Assembly: GCA_002840845.1 (NCBI GenBank)
Contig: PHCS01000030.1
Location: 1 to 47,592, forward strand
Direction of reading: 5' to 3'
DNA length: 47,592 bases
DNA from: Betaproteobacteria bacterium HGW-Betaproteobacteria-14
GTDB taxonomy: Bacteria > Pseudomonadota > Gammaproteobacteria > Burkholderiales > Rhodocyclaceae
Shown here: positions 28,540 to 42,915 of the stretch, piece by piece
How the letters are laid out: the number at the start of each line of letters is the position of its first letter
Numbering within the stretch: the first letter of the stretch is position 1
The notes under the pieces: generated by a model
Seen by the model: only the letters and a program-made list of their open reading frames with translations
What the model was told of the DNA's origin: nothing
Database searches by the model: none
Program-made: the position numbers and the translations under genes

Positions 28540-28545
28540 ATTATA
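28540..28545 (-). promoter_or_regulatory. Candidate -10 element for tRNA-Leu and nuo operon
   Basis: A perfect TATAAT on the reverse strand, inside an A/T-rich symmetric stretch, about 70 bp upstream of the tRNA-Leu 5' end. The -35 region contains only a poor hexamer. A transcript from here would cover tRNA-Leu and could read into nuoA. Confidence 0.4.
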
Positions 28546-28571
28546 CCTTCTTTTTTGCGCCGCAACATCTC

Positions 28572-28934
28572 TTACTTCGGTATTTCCTTGGCCTTTGAAT
28601 CTGCGTCGGCGGTCGGCTTGGCCGGCGCCTGCTCGACCGGCACGTCCGGCTGGTTCTTAACCCGCTCCATGACACTGGTCGGCACCTGCGTGCGATTGGT
28701 CGCGAGATAGCTCAGGCCCAAGCTGGTCAGGAAGAATGCGGTTGCCAAGACTGCGGTCGTACGGCTGAGAAAGTTGGCCGATCCCGAAGAGCCAAACAAG
28801 CTGCCTGAGGATCCGCTGCCGAAGGCCGCGCCCATGTCGGCGCCTTTGCCATGCTGCAGCAACACCAGGCCGATAATGGCCATGCCGAGCAGGATATGCA
28901 CCGTCAGCACCAGGGGAAAAAGCATTCCTTCCAT
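28572..28934 (-). CDS. secG: Preprotein translocase subunit SecG
   Basis: A 120-aa inner-membrane protein. Two transmembrane helices (VLTVHILLGMAIIGLVLLQ and TTAVLATAFFLTSLGLSYL) flank the conserved cytoplasmic loop HGKGADMGAAFGSGSSGSLFGSSGSANFLSR. It assists SecYE during protein export. The C-terminus is a charged, Pro/Ala-rich tail. Follows tpiA on the same strand, the usual order. Start at the first of two Met codons. Confidence 0.96.
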   Translation of the reverse strand: MEGMLFPLVLTVHILLGMAIIGLVLLQHGKGADMGAAFGSGSSGSLFGSSGSANFLSRTTAVLATAFFLTSLGLSYLATNRTQVPTSVMERVKNQPDVPVEQAPAKPTADADSKAKEIPK

Positions 28935-28952
28935 TGCGAATCCGTTCCTAAG

Positions 28953-29708
28953 TTATCCAGCTGCAGCCGCACAGATCGCCAGGAAATCCTGAGCGACGAG
29001 GGAAGCGCCGCCAATCAAGCCGCCGTCTATGTCGGCCATGCCAAAAAGTTCGGCTGCATTCTGCGGCTTGACGCTGCCGCCATAGAGAATCTGTATCCGC
29101 TGCGCCAGTGCCGCATCGCTTCCGGCCAGTCGTGCCCGGATGAAGGCATGCACGTCCTGAGCCTGCTGCGGCGTCGCCGTGCGTCCTGTGCCGATGGCCC
29201 ATACCGGTTCATAGGCGATGACGGCATTGGTCAGTCCGTTCATGCCGGTAGCCTGCGTGACCGCATCAAGCTGGGCGGCTATGACCTTCTCGGTGATATC
29301 GCCCTCCCGCTGCTCGAGCGTTTCGCCCAAGCAGAGGATGGGGGTCAGTCCGCTGCCCACCGCTGCGACGAACTTGGCAGCCACTGTTTCATTGCTCTCG
29401 CCGTAGAGGCTGCGACGCTCGGAGTGGCCGACGAGCACATAGCGGCAACCGAAGTCGGCCAGCATGGCTGCGCTGACTTCCCCCGTGTAGGCCCCCTGGG
29501 GGTGTTCGGACAGGTTCTGCGCGCCCCAGGCAATGGCTGTCCCTTTGAGCTGTTCCTGGGTCTGGCTGAGGTATGGGAAAGGCACACAAACCGCGCAATC
29601 GGCGCTGCCGCCCTTGCCGGCCGCCTGCACCAAGCCGTCAAGAAGATCGCGATTGCGCGCAAGACTGCCGTGCATCTTCCAGTTGCCTGCCACCAGTTTG
29701 CGCCGCAT
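28953..29708 (-). CDS. tpiA: Triosephosphate isomerase
   Basis: A 251-aa glycolytic TIM-barrel enzyme interconverting dihydroxyacetone phosphate and glyceraldehyde-3-phosphate. Catalytic residues are all in place: Asn9 and Lys11 in AGNWKMHG, His95 in VLVGHSERR, and Glu167 in AYEPVWAIGTG, with the phosphate-binding loop LYGGSVKPQNA and a GGLIGGASL end. Lies between glmM and secG. Confidence 0.98.
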   Translation of the reverse strand: MRRKLVAGNWKMHGSLARNRDLLDGLVQAAGKGGSADCAVCVPFPYLSQTQEQLKGTAIAWGAQNLSEHPQGAYTGEVSAAMLADFGCRYVLVGHSERRSLYGESNETVAAKFVAAVGSGLTPILCLGETLEQREGDITEKVIAAQLDAVTQATGMNGLTNAVIAYEPVWAIGTGRTATPQQAQDVHAFIRARLAGSDAALAQRIQILYGGSVKPQNAAELFGMADIDGGLIGGASLVAQDFLAICAAAAG

Positions 29709-29783
29709 TTCCAGCCTTCCCCGAACTCGTCAAAAGCCGGTGATTCTAGCGTCTGGGCTCTCTGCGGTCAAATGAAACGCCGC

Positions 29784-31523
29784 TCAAACTGCGGCGGGCG
29801 CCACGCGAAGCCAGAAGGTGACGGGGCCGTCATTGGTCATGCTGACCTGCATGTCCGCGCCGAAGCGTCCGCTCGCCGTACCGGCATGCAGGGCGGCCGC
29901 ACGGGAGACGATGAAATCGAAGAGCCGCTGCCCTGTCTCGGGCGGCGCGGCAGGGGTAAAGCTGGGCCGATTGCCGCTGTTGGTATCCGCGGCGAGCGTA
30001 AACTGCGGCACGAGGAGGAGCCCCCCTGCAACGTCGCGCAGACTCAGGTTCATCTTGCCGAGCGCATCAGAAAAGACGCGGTAGTTGAGCAGGCGCTCGA
30101 GGAGTCGCCCGGCGCTTGCTTCGTCGTCGCCCTTTTCCGCGCAGATCAGCACGAGCAGGCCGCGTCCGATGGCGCCCGCTGCGCGCTGCACGACGTCAGC
30201 GATGCTTCTGGCCAGGGAGGCCACTCGCTGAGCTTCGCGTCCCTCGACCATGACACGCAGCAACGGCTCGGTGCCCGAAGCACGCAAAAGCACCCGCCCG
30301 CTTTCACCCAGTTCGCGCTCTGCGGCAATGCGTGCCGATTCGATTTCAGGCCGGCTTTGCCAGTCGAATCCGCTGGGCAGCTTCACGTTGACCAGCATTT
30401 GCGGATAAAGCGTGAGGCCGTCACTGGCTTCCGCCAGGGATTTCCGCTGCAGTCGCAGCGCTGCCAGCACCTGCAGGGCCGAAACAATGCCGTCACCCGT
30501 AGTATGGCGGTCGAGACAAATGATATGGCCCGAATTCTCGCCGCCCAGCTTCCAGCCACGCTCGATCAGCGTCTCCAGGACATAGCGGTCACCGACCTTG
30601 GCGCGAACGATGGGAACGCCAAGCCTAGCCAAGGCATGTTCCATGCCGAGATTGGTCATGAGCGTACCGACCACCCCGGCGAGACCACCGTTCATGAGGC
30701 GCTGCCGGGCAATGATGTAGAGCAGTTGATCGCCGTCGTAGAGCCGGCCCGCGCCATCGGCCATGAGGACACGGTCGCCATCACCGTCGAGGGCAATGCC
30801 AAGATCGGCTTTCTGCTCCGCGACAGCCTGCTGCAGGGCTAGCGGCGAGGTCGCCCCCACGCTGTCGTTGATATTGAGCCCATTGGGCTCCGTACCGATT
30901 GCGCAGACCTCCGCACCCAACTCGTGAAACACCTTGGGTGCAATGTGGTACGCGGCGCCGTGCGCGCAGTCGACGACGATGCGCATGCCGCGCAGATCCA
31001 GTTCGGCGGGAAAGGAGCTCTTGCAGAATTCGATGTACCTGCCCGCAGCATCGTCGATCCGCTGCGCCTTGCCGAGCTTGCTCGGCTCTGCGCAACCCAT
31101 CGGATGTTCGAGCCTGGCTTCGATCTCCGCCTCCACCGCATCCGGAAGCTTGGTGCCGCCGGCGGAAAAGAATTTGATGCCGTTGTCGGGATAGGGATTA
31201 TGCGAGGCCGAGATGACCACGCCAGCCTGCACGCGCAAGGCGCGGGTCAGGTAGGCAATGGCCGGCGTCGGCAGCGGCCCGGTCAGCATTACGTCCACGC
31301 CAGCTGCGGAGAAACCGGCCTCCAGCGCGGCTTCCAGCATATAGCCTGAGATGCGTGTGTCCTTGCCGATCAGCACCGCAGGATGCTCGCCAGAGAGCAG
31401 ATGCTCGCGCGCCACGAGCGTGGTGCCTGCGGCATAACCCAGGCGCATGATGAAGTCTGGCGTGATGGGCGACTCACCCACCTTGCCGCGCACCCCGTCA
31501 GTACCGAAATACTTTCGTCCCAT
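29784..31523 (-). CDS. glmM: Phosphoglucosamine mutase fused to a truncated D-aminoacyl-tRNA deacylase domain
   Basis: A 579-aa single reading frame; GlmM is normally about 450 aa. Residues 1-448 are a complete GlmM: the active-site phosphoserine 107 in ISASHNP, the metal loop DGDGDR (246-251), the sugar loop GGENSGH and the C-terminal phosphate loop [15 protein letters not shown]. It makes glucosamine-1-phosphate for UDP-GlcNAc. From about 451 the sequence is D-aminoacyl-tRNA deacylase: [57 protein letters not shown], and [11 protein letters not shown] with the Gly-cisPro motif at 566-567. The usual first 20 or so Dtd residues are missing, and the SQFTL motif reads PQFTL. Start at ATG 31523 with GGGA upstream; 7 bp after folP. 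Confidence 0.93.
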   Translation of the reverse strand: MGRKYFGTDGVRGKVGESPITPDFIMRLGYAAGTTLVAREHLLSGEHPAVLIGKDTRISGYMLEAALEAGFSAAGVDVMLTGPLPTPAIAYLTRALRVQAGVVISASHNPYPDNGIKFFSAGGTKLPDAVEAEIEARLEHPMGCAEPSKLGKAQRIDDAAGRYIEFCKSSFPAELDLRGMRIVVDCAHGAAYHIAPKVFHELGAEVCAIGTEPNGLNINDSVGATSPLALQQAVAEQKADLGIALDGDGDRVLMADGAGRLYDGDQLLYIIARQRLMNGGLAGVVGTLMTNLGMEHALARLGVPIVRAKVGDRYVLETLIERGWKLGGENSGHIICLDRHTTGDGIVSALQVLAALRLQRKSLAEASDGLTLYPQMLVNVKLPSGFDWQSRPEIESARIAAERELGESGRVLLRASGTEPLLRVMVEGREAQRVASLARSIADVVQRAAGAIGRGLLVLICAEKGDDEASAGRLLERLLNYRVFSDALGKMNLSLRDVAGGLLLVPQFTLAADTNSGNRPSFTPAAPPETGQRLFDFIVSRAAALHAGTASGRFGADMQVSMTNDGPVTFWLRVAPAAV

Positions 31524-31530
31524 GCTTCCC

Positions 31531-32358
31531 TTATCCTTCCATGGCCGCCCAAACTGCAAGGGCATCCTTCGTTGCCGCCACATCATGCACGCGCAGGATT
31601 CTAGCCCCATTCTGTGCGGCTAGGAGCGCCGCCGCCACGCTCGCCGTGCCACGCTCACTGACTTTCCGTCCAGTGATCTCGCCCAGCATGGATTTACGCG
31701 ACAGCCCTGCCAGCACGCAGGCGCCAAGACCGCGGAACGTATCGAGGTGCCGCAGCAGGGCCAAGTTGTGTGCGAGGCGTTTGCCGAAACCGAAACCGGG
31801 ATCGACGATGATGCGCTCGCCGGGGATGCCTGCCTTCTGCACCGCCGCCACGCGCACGGCGAGGAACGCACGAACCTCCTTCACCACGTCGCCATAAGAT
31901 GGGGCCGTCTGCATGGTGCGTGGTTCACCCTGCATGTGCATCAGGCACACCGCTGCGCCCGACTCCGCAGCCGCCACCAAGGCCTCCGGAGCCCGCAGGG
32001 CTGAGATGTCATTGATGACTGAGGCGCCGGCTGCGACTGCCCTTCGCATCACTTCGGGTTTGACCGTATCGACAGATAGCGGCACGCCACAATCCGCCAG
32101 CGCCTCGATCACCGGCAGCACCCTGCGCAGTTCTTCCTCGGTGGATACGGAATGCGCGCCTGGCCGCGAGGATTCGCCGCCGACATCGAGCATGTCTGCG
32201 CCCTCCTCCACCAGTTGGCGTCCATGCATGACCGCGCGAGCCGCATCGAAATGGCGTCCCCCGTCCGAGAAGGAATTCGGCGTGACATTGACTATCCCCA
32301 TGACGAGCGGAAGCTCGAGGGACAAATGGTAACTGCCGCAAACGAGTTGTGAGGCCAT
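31531..32358 (-). CDS. folP: Dihydropteroate synthase
   Basis: A 275-aa TIM-barrel enzyme of folate synthesis joining p-aminobenzoate to the pterin diphosphate; the sulfonamide target. Signatures: [37 protein letters not shown] and [14 protein letters not shown] 32358 gives the usual N-terminus. It lies directly against the U-tract of the ftsH terminator and has no Shine-Dalgarno sequence, which is unusual. Followed 7 bp later by glmM. Same strand as ftsH. Confidence 0.97.
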   Translation of the reverse strand: MASQLVCGSYHLSLELPLVMGIVNVTPNSFSDGGRHFDAARAVMHGRQLVEEGADMLDVGGESSRPGAHSVSTEEELRRVLPVIEALADCGVPLSVDTVKPEVMRRAVAAGASVINDISALRAPEALVAAAESGAAVCLMHMQGEPRTMQTAPSYGDVVKEVRAFLAVRVAAVQKAGIPGERIIVDPGFGFGKRLAHNLALLRHLDTFRGLGACVLAGLSRKSMLGEITGRKVSERGTASVAAALLAAQNGARILRVHDVAATKDALAVWAAMEG

Positions 32359-32392
32359 AAAGAAAAGGCCGGATCGGTTGCCCGATCCGGCC
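32359..32392 (-). terminator. Terminator hairpin between ftsH and folP
   Basis: A perfect 11-bp GC-rich stem (GGCCGGATCGG, loop TTGC, CCGATCCGGCC; 32367-32392). On the reverse strand it is followed by TTTTCTTT, 18 bp after the ftsH stop. The T-tract ends immediately before the folP ATG at 32358. Confidence 0.9.
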
Positions 32393-32410
32393 GCTTGCTT
32401 GACAGGTTCG

Positions 32411-34291
<1,881 letters not shown>

Positions 34292-34350
34292 GCGATTCCT
34301 TTTTGGCCCGTCAGGGGCCTCTATGTAACGAATAAAACGATTGCATTATC

Positions 34351-34379
34351 ATTCTAAGACCGATCCCCTTGCGGCGCAA
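34351..34379 (-). promoter_or_regulatory. Candidate sigma-70 promoter of ftsH
   Basis: On the reverse strand, TTGCGC (34379-34374) and TAGAAT (34356-34351) are 17 bp apart. They lie about 60 bp upstream of the TTG start of ftsH. No sigma-32 consensus is visible in the same region. Confidence 0.45.
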
Positions 34380-34411
34380 ACCCGGGTACAGCCAGATTTT
34401 CCCTGCTGCTA

Positions 34412-35053
34412 CTAGGGTGAATCGGGGCTGTTTGCGGAATGGCAGCCTATGCCGAGCAGATACACTTCATTGCTGCGGTCACGCGAAGCTTTGGGCTTGC
34501 GAACGACCACTTTGTCGAAGGACGCTTTCATCGCCTTGCGGAAGTCCTCACTGCCTGACCCTTCAAAGGTTTTGACCAGGAAATTGCCGCCTAGTTTCAA
34601 ATGCCGTTTGGCGAATTCCAGAGCCAGTTCTGCCAGGTGGATCGAACGGGCCTGATCGGAGTCGGCAATACCCGAGATATTGGGGGCCATATCGGAAATA
34701 ACAAGCTCGACCGGGCTGTCTCCAAGCCGGAAAGTCAGTTCCGCCAGAACGGCGTCTTCGCGAAAATCGCCCTGCAAGAACTCCACCCCGGTCAAAGGGG
34801 CCATTTCGAGCAGATCAAGCGCCAGTACGCGGCCGCCTTTGCCAACCCGCGCTGCAGCCACCTGCGACCATCCCCCTGGCGTCGCACCCAAATCCACCAC
34901 GATCATTCCGGGTCGCAGCAAGCGGTCCTTGTCATCGATTTCCATCAACTTGAAGGCTGCGCGCGAACGCCAGCCTTCCGCCTTCGCACGCTGAACGAAG
35001 GGATCGCTGACATGCTCGCGCATCCAGGCTTTGCTGGTCTTGTGCTTCTTCAC
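34412..35053 (-). CDS. rlmE: 23S rRNA 2'-O-ribose methyltransferase RlmE
   Basis: A 213-aa SAM-dependent methyltransferase (FtsJ/RrmJ) that modifies U2552 of 23S rRNA. It has the SAM-binding block [15 protein letters not shown] and the K-D-K-E catalytic set, readable around [21 protein letters not shown] and [10 protein letters not shown] chose GTG 35053 because [19 protein letters not shown] matches family N-termini; upstream codons overlap yhbY. Divergent from yhbY with only 16 bp between starts. Commonly found next to ftsH, as here. Confidence 0.95.
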   Translation of the reverse strand: MKKHKTSKAWMREHVSDPFVQRAKAEGWRSRAAFKLMEIDDKDRLLRPGMIVVDLGATPGGWSQVAAARVGKGGRVLALDLLEMAPLTGVEFLQGDFREDAVLAELTFRLGDSPVELVISDMAPNISGIADSDQARSIHLAELALEFAKRHLKLGGNFLVKTFEGSGSEDFRKAMKASFDKVVVRKPKASRDRSNEVYLLGIGCHSANSPDSP

Positions 35054-35069
35054 CGCGTAAAATCCGTCA

Positions 35070-35444
35070 ATGCTTGAACTGAACTCATCCCTGCGTCGCA
35101 CCCTGCGCGCCCGCGCCCACAACCTCCATCCTGTCGTCAGCATCAGTCAGAAGGGCCTCAGCGAAACTGTCCTCGCCGAGATCGACCGCTGCCTGAAAGC
35201 ACACGAATTGATCAAGGTGCGCGTATACGACGTTGAGCACAAAGGGCGCGATGCACTGCTCACTGAAATCTGCACTCGGCTGGACGCCGCGCCCGTTCAG
35301 CATATTGGCAATGTCCTAGTGGTGTTTCGCGAGCATCCGGAAGCGCCGAAGGCAGTTCCCAGACCTGCGAAAAAACCTAATTCTGGCGCCAGGAAAGAAC
35401 CGCCCGCCAAGCCGGCAACTTTGCGCCGGCGCACGGGAAGGTAG
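35070..35444 (+). CDS. yhbY: CRM-domain RNA-binding protein YhbY
   Basis: A 124-aa protein. Residues about 8-98 form a CRM/YhbY RNA-binding domain with [41 protein letters not shown] and the basic C-terminal helix. A Lys/Pro/Arg-rich tail (about 99-124) extends past the domain. YhbY associates with pre-50S ribosomes. It sits divergent from rlmE, an rRNA methyltransferase gene, which suits a shared role in ribosome assembly. Confidence 0.93.
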   Translation: MLELNSSLRRTLRARAHNLHPVVSISQKGLSETVLAEIDRCLKAHELIKVRVYDVEHKGRDALLTEICTRLDAAPVQHIGNVLVVFREHPEAPKAVPRPAKKPNSGARKEPPAKPATLRRRTGR

Positions 35445-35445
35445 C

Positions 35446-35922
35446 TCAGCGTCCGCGCCCCATCTGCAGCACCAGGCCGATACCCAGCAGGCTTTGCAGC
35501 ACGTAGAGGCCGCCTGCAATGCCGTGCCATATGACGAAGCGGCCCTTCAAGGCGCTTTCCATCACGCTTGAGGGCAAGGCTTCGGTCTTCAACTGGATAA
35601 GGATCGGCTGAATGCCGAAATGACCTACCAGCGCCAAAGCCAGCATGGCCAGCACCAGCCAGAATGGCCTCGCCCCGAGCAGTTCCGCCCGCCGCACGAC
35701 AGCCAGATATGCCAGAAGGTATACCGCACAAGCCATGCCCACCCAGGCGATGAGGCCGAACAGGTTGCCGGCCAATTCGCCGGCAAGCACGCGATCCTTC
35801 AGCGAGGCAAACAATGAGGGTGCCGCAATGAACCCGATCGTCCAGAGACCGCCTGCCCAGAGGGTAATGGCAATGAAGTAGAGACTATCCGCCAGCCTGC
35901 GCACAAGTGAGACCCGGATCAT
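35446..35922 (-). CDS. DUF4149 membrane protein
   Basis: A 158-aa protein with four hydrophobic helices (LYFIAITLWAGGLWTIGFIAAPSLF; LFGLIAWVGMACAVYLLAYLAV; FWLVLAMLALALVGHFGIQPILIQL; FVIWHGIAGGLYVLQSLLGIGLVL). The signature W.GG.W..G...AP.LF is that of DUF4149. ATG 35922 was chosen; codons upstream overlap greA. Its stop is one base from the convergent yhbY stop. Function unknown; usually beside greA in this group. Confidence 0.88.
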   Translation of the reverse strand: MIRVSLVRRLADSLYFIAITLWAGGLWTIGFIAAPSLFASLKDRVLAGELAGNLFGLIAWVGMACAVYLLAYLAVVRRAELLGARPFWLVLAMLALALVGHFGIQPILIQLKTEALPSSVMESALKGRFVIWHGIAGGLYVLQSLLGIGLVLQMGRGR

Positions 35923-35935
35923 TGACGGGAGAGGT

Positions 35936-36412
35936 TCAGACGTACTTGACGTCGTGAAGCTCGTACTCGCGTACACCGCCGGGCGCCTTCACCTCGGCGA
36001 TGTCTCCGGCGTATTTGCCGATGAGGGCACGGGCGATGGGCGAGGAGATGGAAATCTTGTTGCTCTTCAGGTCGGCTTCGTCCTCGCCGACGATCTGGTA
36101 GGTGACCCGGTCCCCGCTTTCCAGGTCTTCCAGGTCGACGGTGGCCCCGAAGACGCAACGGCCGTCGGCATCCAGCAGTTTGGGGTCGATGATCTGGGCA
36201 TTGCCCAGTTTGCCCTCGACCTCCTGGATGCGTCCTTCGATGAAACTCTGACGCTCGCGGGCGGCGGCATACTCGGCATTCTCCGACAGGTCGCCATGGG
36301 CACGGGCTTCCGCAATCGCCGCGACGACATTCGGCCGATCGACCGTCTTCAGCCGATGCAGTTCCTGCCGCAGTTTTTCGGCGCCTTCCTTGGTGAGGGG
36401 AACTTTGCTCAT
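35936..36412 (-). CDS. greA: Transcription elongation factor GreA
   Basis: A 158-aa factor that enters the RNA polymerase secondary channel and promotes cleavage of backtracked RNA. N-terminal coiled coil ([18 protein letters not shown]...) with the acidic tip [10 protein letters not shown] that positions the catalytic Mg2+. The C-terminal FKBP-like domain has [21 protein letters not shown]. Downstream of carB with a 5-bp gap, so part of the carAB-greA transcript. Confidence 0.98.
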   Translation of the reverse strand: MSKVPLTKEGAEKLRQELHRLKTVDRPNVVAAIAEARAHGDLSENAEYAAARERQSFIEGRIQEVEGKLGNAQIIDPKLLDADGRCVFGATVDLEDLESGDRVTYQIVGEDEADLKSNKISISSPIARALIGKYAGDIAEVKAPGGVREYELHDVKYV

Positions 36413-36417
36413 GGGCC

Positions 36418-39616
<3,199 letters not shown>

Positions 39617-39624
<8 letters not shown>

Positions 39625-40759
39625 GCTGCACCCGCTGGTCTTGCATCATCTTGATGAAGCGGTCAAAGAGGTACGACACGTCGTGCGGCCCTGGACTCGC
39701 CTCGGGATGGCCCTGAAAGCAGAAGGCGGGCACGTCGGTACGCGCCAAGCCCTGCAAACTGCCGTCGAAGAGCGAAACATGGGTCACGCGCAGATTGGCC
39801 GGCAAGGTGTCCGCATCGACGGCGAAGCCGTGGTTCTGGCTGGTGATGAGCACCTGGGCCGTGTCCAGATCCTTCACCGGGTGATTCGCGCCGTGGTGGC
39901 CGAACTTCATCTTCACCGTCTTTGCGCCCGAAGCCAGGCCCATCAGCTGATGTCCAAGGCAGATGCCGAAGGTCGGGATGCCGCGCGAGAGTATCTCGCG
40001 GATGGCGGCTATGGCGTAGTCGCAGGGCTCGGGATCGCCCGGGCCGTTGGACAAGAAGACGCCGTCCGGATTGAGCGCCAGCGCCTCCTCTGCCGGCGCC
40101 TGCGCAGGCAGCACGGTCACACGGCAACCACGCGAAGCCAGCATGCGCAGGATGTTGCGCTTGACCCCATAGTCGTAGGCCACGACGTGGAAGGTCGAAG
40201 CCTCGAGCGTGACATGGCCCTTGCCGAGAGCCCATTCGCCTTCGCGCCAGTCATAGGACCTGCCTGTGCTCACCACCTTGGCCAGATCCATGCCGGCCAG
40301 GCCGGGGAATTGCCGTGCCGCAGCGACTGACTTTGCTTCGTCAACGTCCCCGCTCATCAGGCAACCATTCTGCGCGCCCTTCTCGCGCAGGATGCGCGTC
40401 AGCTTGCGCGTGTCGATGCCGGCCAGGGCGACTACGTTCTCCGCCTTGAGATAGTCCGATAGCGTTTGCTCGCTGCGGAAATTCGAGACCGCCAGGGGCA
40501 GGTCGCGGATCACCAGACCGGCCGCCTGCACCCTGGCCGACTCGCAATCCTCGCGGTTAATGCCCGTATTGCCGATGTGGGGATAAGTCAGGGTGACGAT
40601 CTGCCGGCAGTAGGAGGGGTCGGTGAGGATTTCCTGGTAGCCGGACATGGCGGTATTGAACACCACCTCGCCGACGCTGGAACCCGTGACCCCGATGCCG
40701 ATTCCGCGAAATACCGTCCCATCCGCTAAGGCGAGGATGGCTTTCGGAAAATCAGGCAC
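39617..40759 (-). CDS. carA: Carbamoyl-phosphate synthase small subunit (glutaminase)
   Basis: A 380-aa subunit that hydrolyses glutamine and channels ammonia to CarB. The class I amidotransferase triad is Cys267 ([15 protein letters not shown]), His351 and Glu353 ([10 protein letters not shown]). The N-terminal CPSase domain shows [21 protein letters not shown]. The start is GTG 40759, with AGGAG seven bases upstream. The leader upstream contains hairpins and a 19-codon open frame that overlaps the start. Confidence 0.98.
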
Positions 40760-40811
40760 TTAGACACTCCTGTCGGCACAGCGCAGGCATGCCGGGGCGA
40801 CTCACGGACAT
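40752..40811 (-). CDS. Possible 19-codon leader peptide of carA
   Basis: ATG 40811 opens a 19-codon frame ([19 protein letters not shown]) whose TGA lies eight bases inside carA, overlapping its GTG start. In Pseudomonas aeruginosa, carA is preceded by an attenuation leader ORF. Here the frame has two arginines but no strong ribosome-binding site. Low confidence. Confidence 0.25.
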   Translation of the reverse strand: MSVSRPGMPALCRQECLSA

Positions 40812-40836
40812 GCTGCGTTTTGTTGTAGATATGCGA

Positions 40837-40872
40837 AGCGGGACAGGCTACGCGCCTATCCCGCTCGGGATA
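40837..40872 (-). promoter_or_regulatory. Overlapping hairpin and palindrome in the carA leader
   Basis: A 12-bp stem (40837-40848 with 40854-40865, one T-G pair, loop TACGC) overlaps a perfect 7-2-7 palindrome, TATCCCG-CT-CGGGATA (40857-40872). The two structures are mutually exclusive in RNA. They follow a promoter-like TTGCAG, 18 bp, TAAAAT on the reverse strand. No U-tract follows, so they are not a simple terminator. Confidence 0.45.
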
Positions 40873-40942
40873 AATCTTTTGAATTTTACCTCAAGGACAG
40901 CAAGTCCTGCAAACTCGCAAGCCCTTATGCCCTTGGAAACGG

Positions 40943-41746
<804 letters not shown>

Positions 41747-41809
41747 TCAGCTCCTGGTTCTTACTCGGCGGGTTTCCGCTGCGCCGGACAGAACGCCCGG
41801 CGGTACTCG

Positions 41810-42310
41810 CTATTTTTCAGGTGACTGTGCCGCGCTTTCGGGCTTGGCCTCGGGGTTCTTATTGCCGTCCTTGTCCTCTTCCTTCTTCGGCCCGCCTACC
41901 GGTTCGATTTCGATTACCCGGGCACGTTCGCCAGCGGCGGCAGTTGCCGCCGCATCGGCTTCTCCCGGCTCCGCACCGACGACATCACCGGCAACCCGGG
42001 CCAGTTTGTTGTCCGCAAAGAAAACAGCGAAGCGCCGCAATTGCACTTCTCCCCGGCCCGGCTTGAAGCTGTAAATGTAATCCCAGCGATCGGCATGGAA
42101 AATGTCCGCCACCAGGGGGGTGCCGAGAATGAAACGCACCTGATCCCGGCTCATGCCAGGCTTCAACTGGGCAACCATCTCTTGTGTGACGTAGTTGCCT
42201 TGGCGGATATCGATGCGGTAGGGTGTTATGGAGGATGCCACGTCGGGCATCTTCACGTTCGAGCAGGCCGCCAAAGGCAGCAGCAAAAGGAGGTAGCGCA
42301 GGAGTCTCAT
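41810..42310 (-). CDS. bamE: Outer-membrane assembly lipoprotein BamE
   Basis: A 166-aa lipoprotein of the BAM complex. ATG 42310 gives a lipoprotein signal (MRLLRYLLLLLPLAACSN) with lipobox LAAC and mature N-terminal Cys. The BamE (SmpA/OmlA) core follows: YRIDIRQGNYVTQEMVAQLKPGMSRDQVRFILGTPLVADIFHADRWDYIYSFK. The C-terminus is a long charged Pro/Glu/Lys tail (about 45 aa) that is beyond the E. coli length. An in-frame ATG 33 bases upstream exists. Divergent from fur. Confidence 0.94.
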   Translation of the reverse strand: MRLLRYLLLLLPLAACSNVKMPDVASSITPYRIDIRQGNYVTQEMVAQLKPGMSRDQVRFILGTPLVADIFHADRWDYIYSFKPGRGEVQLRRFAVFFADNKLARVAGDVVGAEPGEADAAATAAAGERARVIEIEPVGGPKKEEDKDGNKNPEAKPESAAQSPEK

Positions 42311-42326
42311 GCGGAATCGAAGGTCG

Positions 42327-42344
42327 GTAATTCTCATTCTCAAC
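42327..42344. promoter_or_regulatory. Fur-box-like sequence between bamE and fur
   Basis: On the reverse strand, TGAGAATGAGAATTAC contains two tandem GAGAAT hexamers, a good partial match to the hexamer-array form of the Fur box (GATAAT repeats). It lies just upstream of bamE and about 60 bp before fur, in the right place for iron-dependent self-control. Confidence 0.4.
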
Positions 42345-42403
42345 GAACGCGCTAGACTATATCATACCCATCGTGCCCTACTGATCCCTGATCCGCGGCG
42401 ACC

Positions 42404-42844
42404 ATGAGCAATTCGCAAGACCTCAAGAGCATCGGCCTCAAGGCGACCTTCCCGCGTCTGAAGATACTCGACCTTTTCCAGAAGGTTCAGGCGGACACGG
42501 GCAGCCGCCACATGACGGCCGAGGATGTCTATCGCGCATTGATCGCCGAAGATATGGACATCGGCCTGGCAACGGTCTATCGCGTGCTGACGCAATTCGA
42601 GCAGGCCGGTCTGCTGGAGCGGCACTACTTCGAGTCGGGCAAGGCCGTGTTCGAACTGAACGAAGGCAAACACCACGACCACCTTGTTTGCCTGCAATGC
42701 GGCAAGGTGGAAGAGTTTTTCGATCCGGAGATCGAGAAGCGCCAGAACAAGATTGCCAAAGAGCGCGGTTTCGAGGTGAGCGAACACGCCCTTTATCTGT
42801 ACGCCGACTGCACCAAGCCGAACTGTCCCAACAAGAAAACGTAG
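42404..42844 (+). CDS. fur: Ferric uptake regulator
   Basis: A 146-aa iron-sensing repressor. The N-terminal winged helix ends with [22 protein letters not shown]. The metal sites are visible: HHDH (His90, His91, His93) and the structural zinc pair C96-x2-C99, then C136-x4-C141 near the C-terminus. Length and order match classical Fur rather than Zur or PerR. Divergent from bamE, a conserved arrangement in beta- and gammaproteobacteria. Confidence 0.98.
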   Translation: MSNSQDLKSIGLKATFPRLKILDLFQKVQADTGSRHMTAEDVYRALIAEDMDIGLATVYRVLTQFEQAGLLERHYFESGKAVFELNEGKHHDHLVCLQCGKVEEFFDPEIEKRQNKIAKERGFEVSEHALYLYADCTKPNCPNKKT

Positions 42845-42915
42845 TTTCGATCAAGACTAATCTGCGCAGGCGGGTTTAGCGCAACGGCCGCAACTGAAAG
42901 CCGAGTCGGTCTGAC

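Noticed and set aside
28851..30842. A 663-codon plus-strand open frame across secG, tpiA and glmM
   Set aside because: It runs antisense through three well-identified genes and has no domain of its own.
34330..34365. A Fur box upstream of ftsH (GAATGATAATGC on the reverse strand)
   Set aside because: Only one good hexamer, and it overlaps a plausible -10 (TAGAAT); not enough to call.
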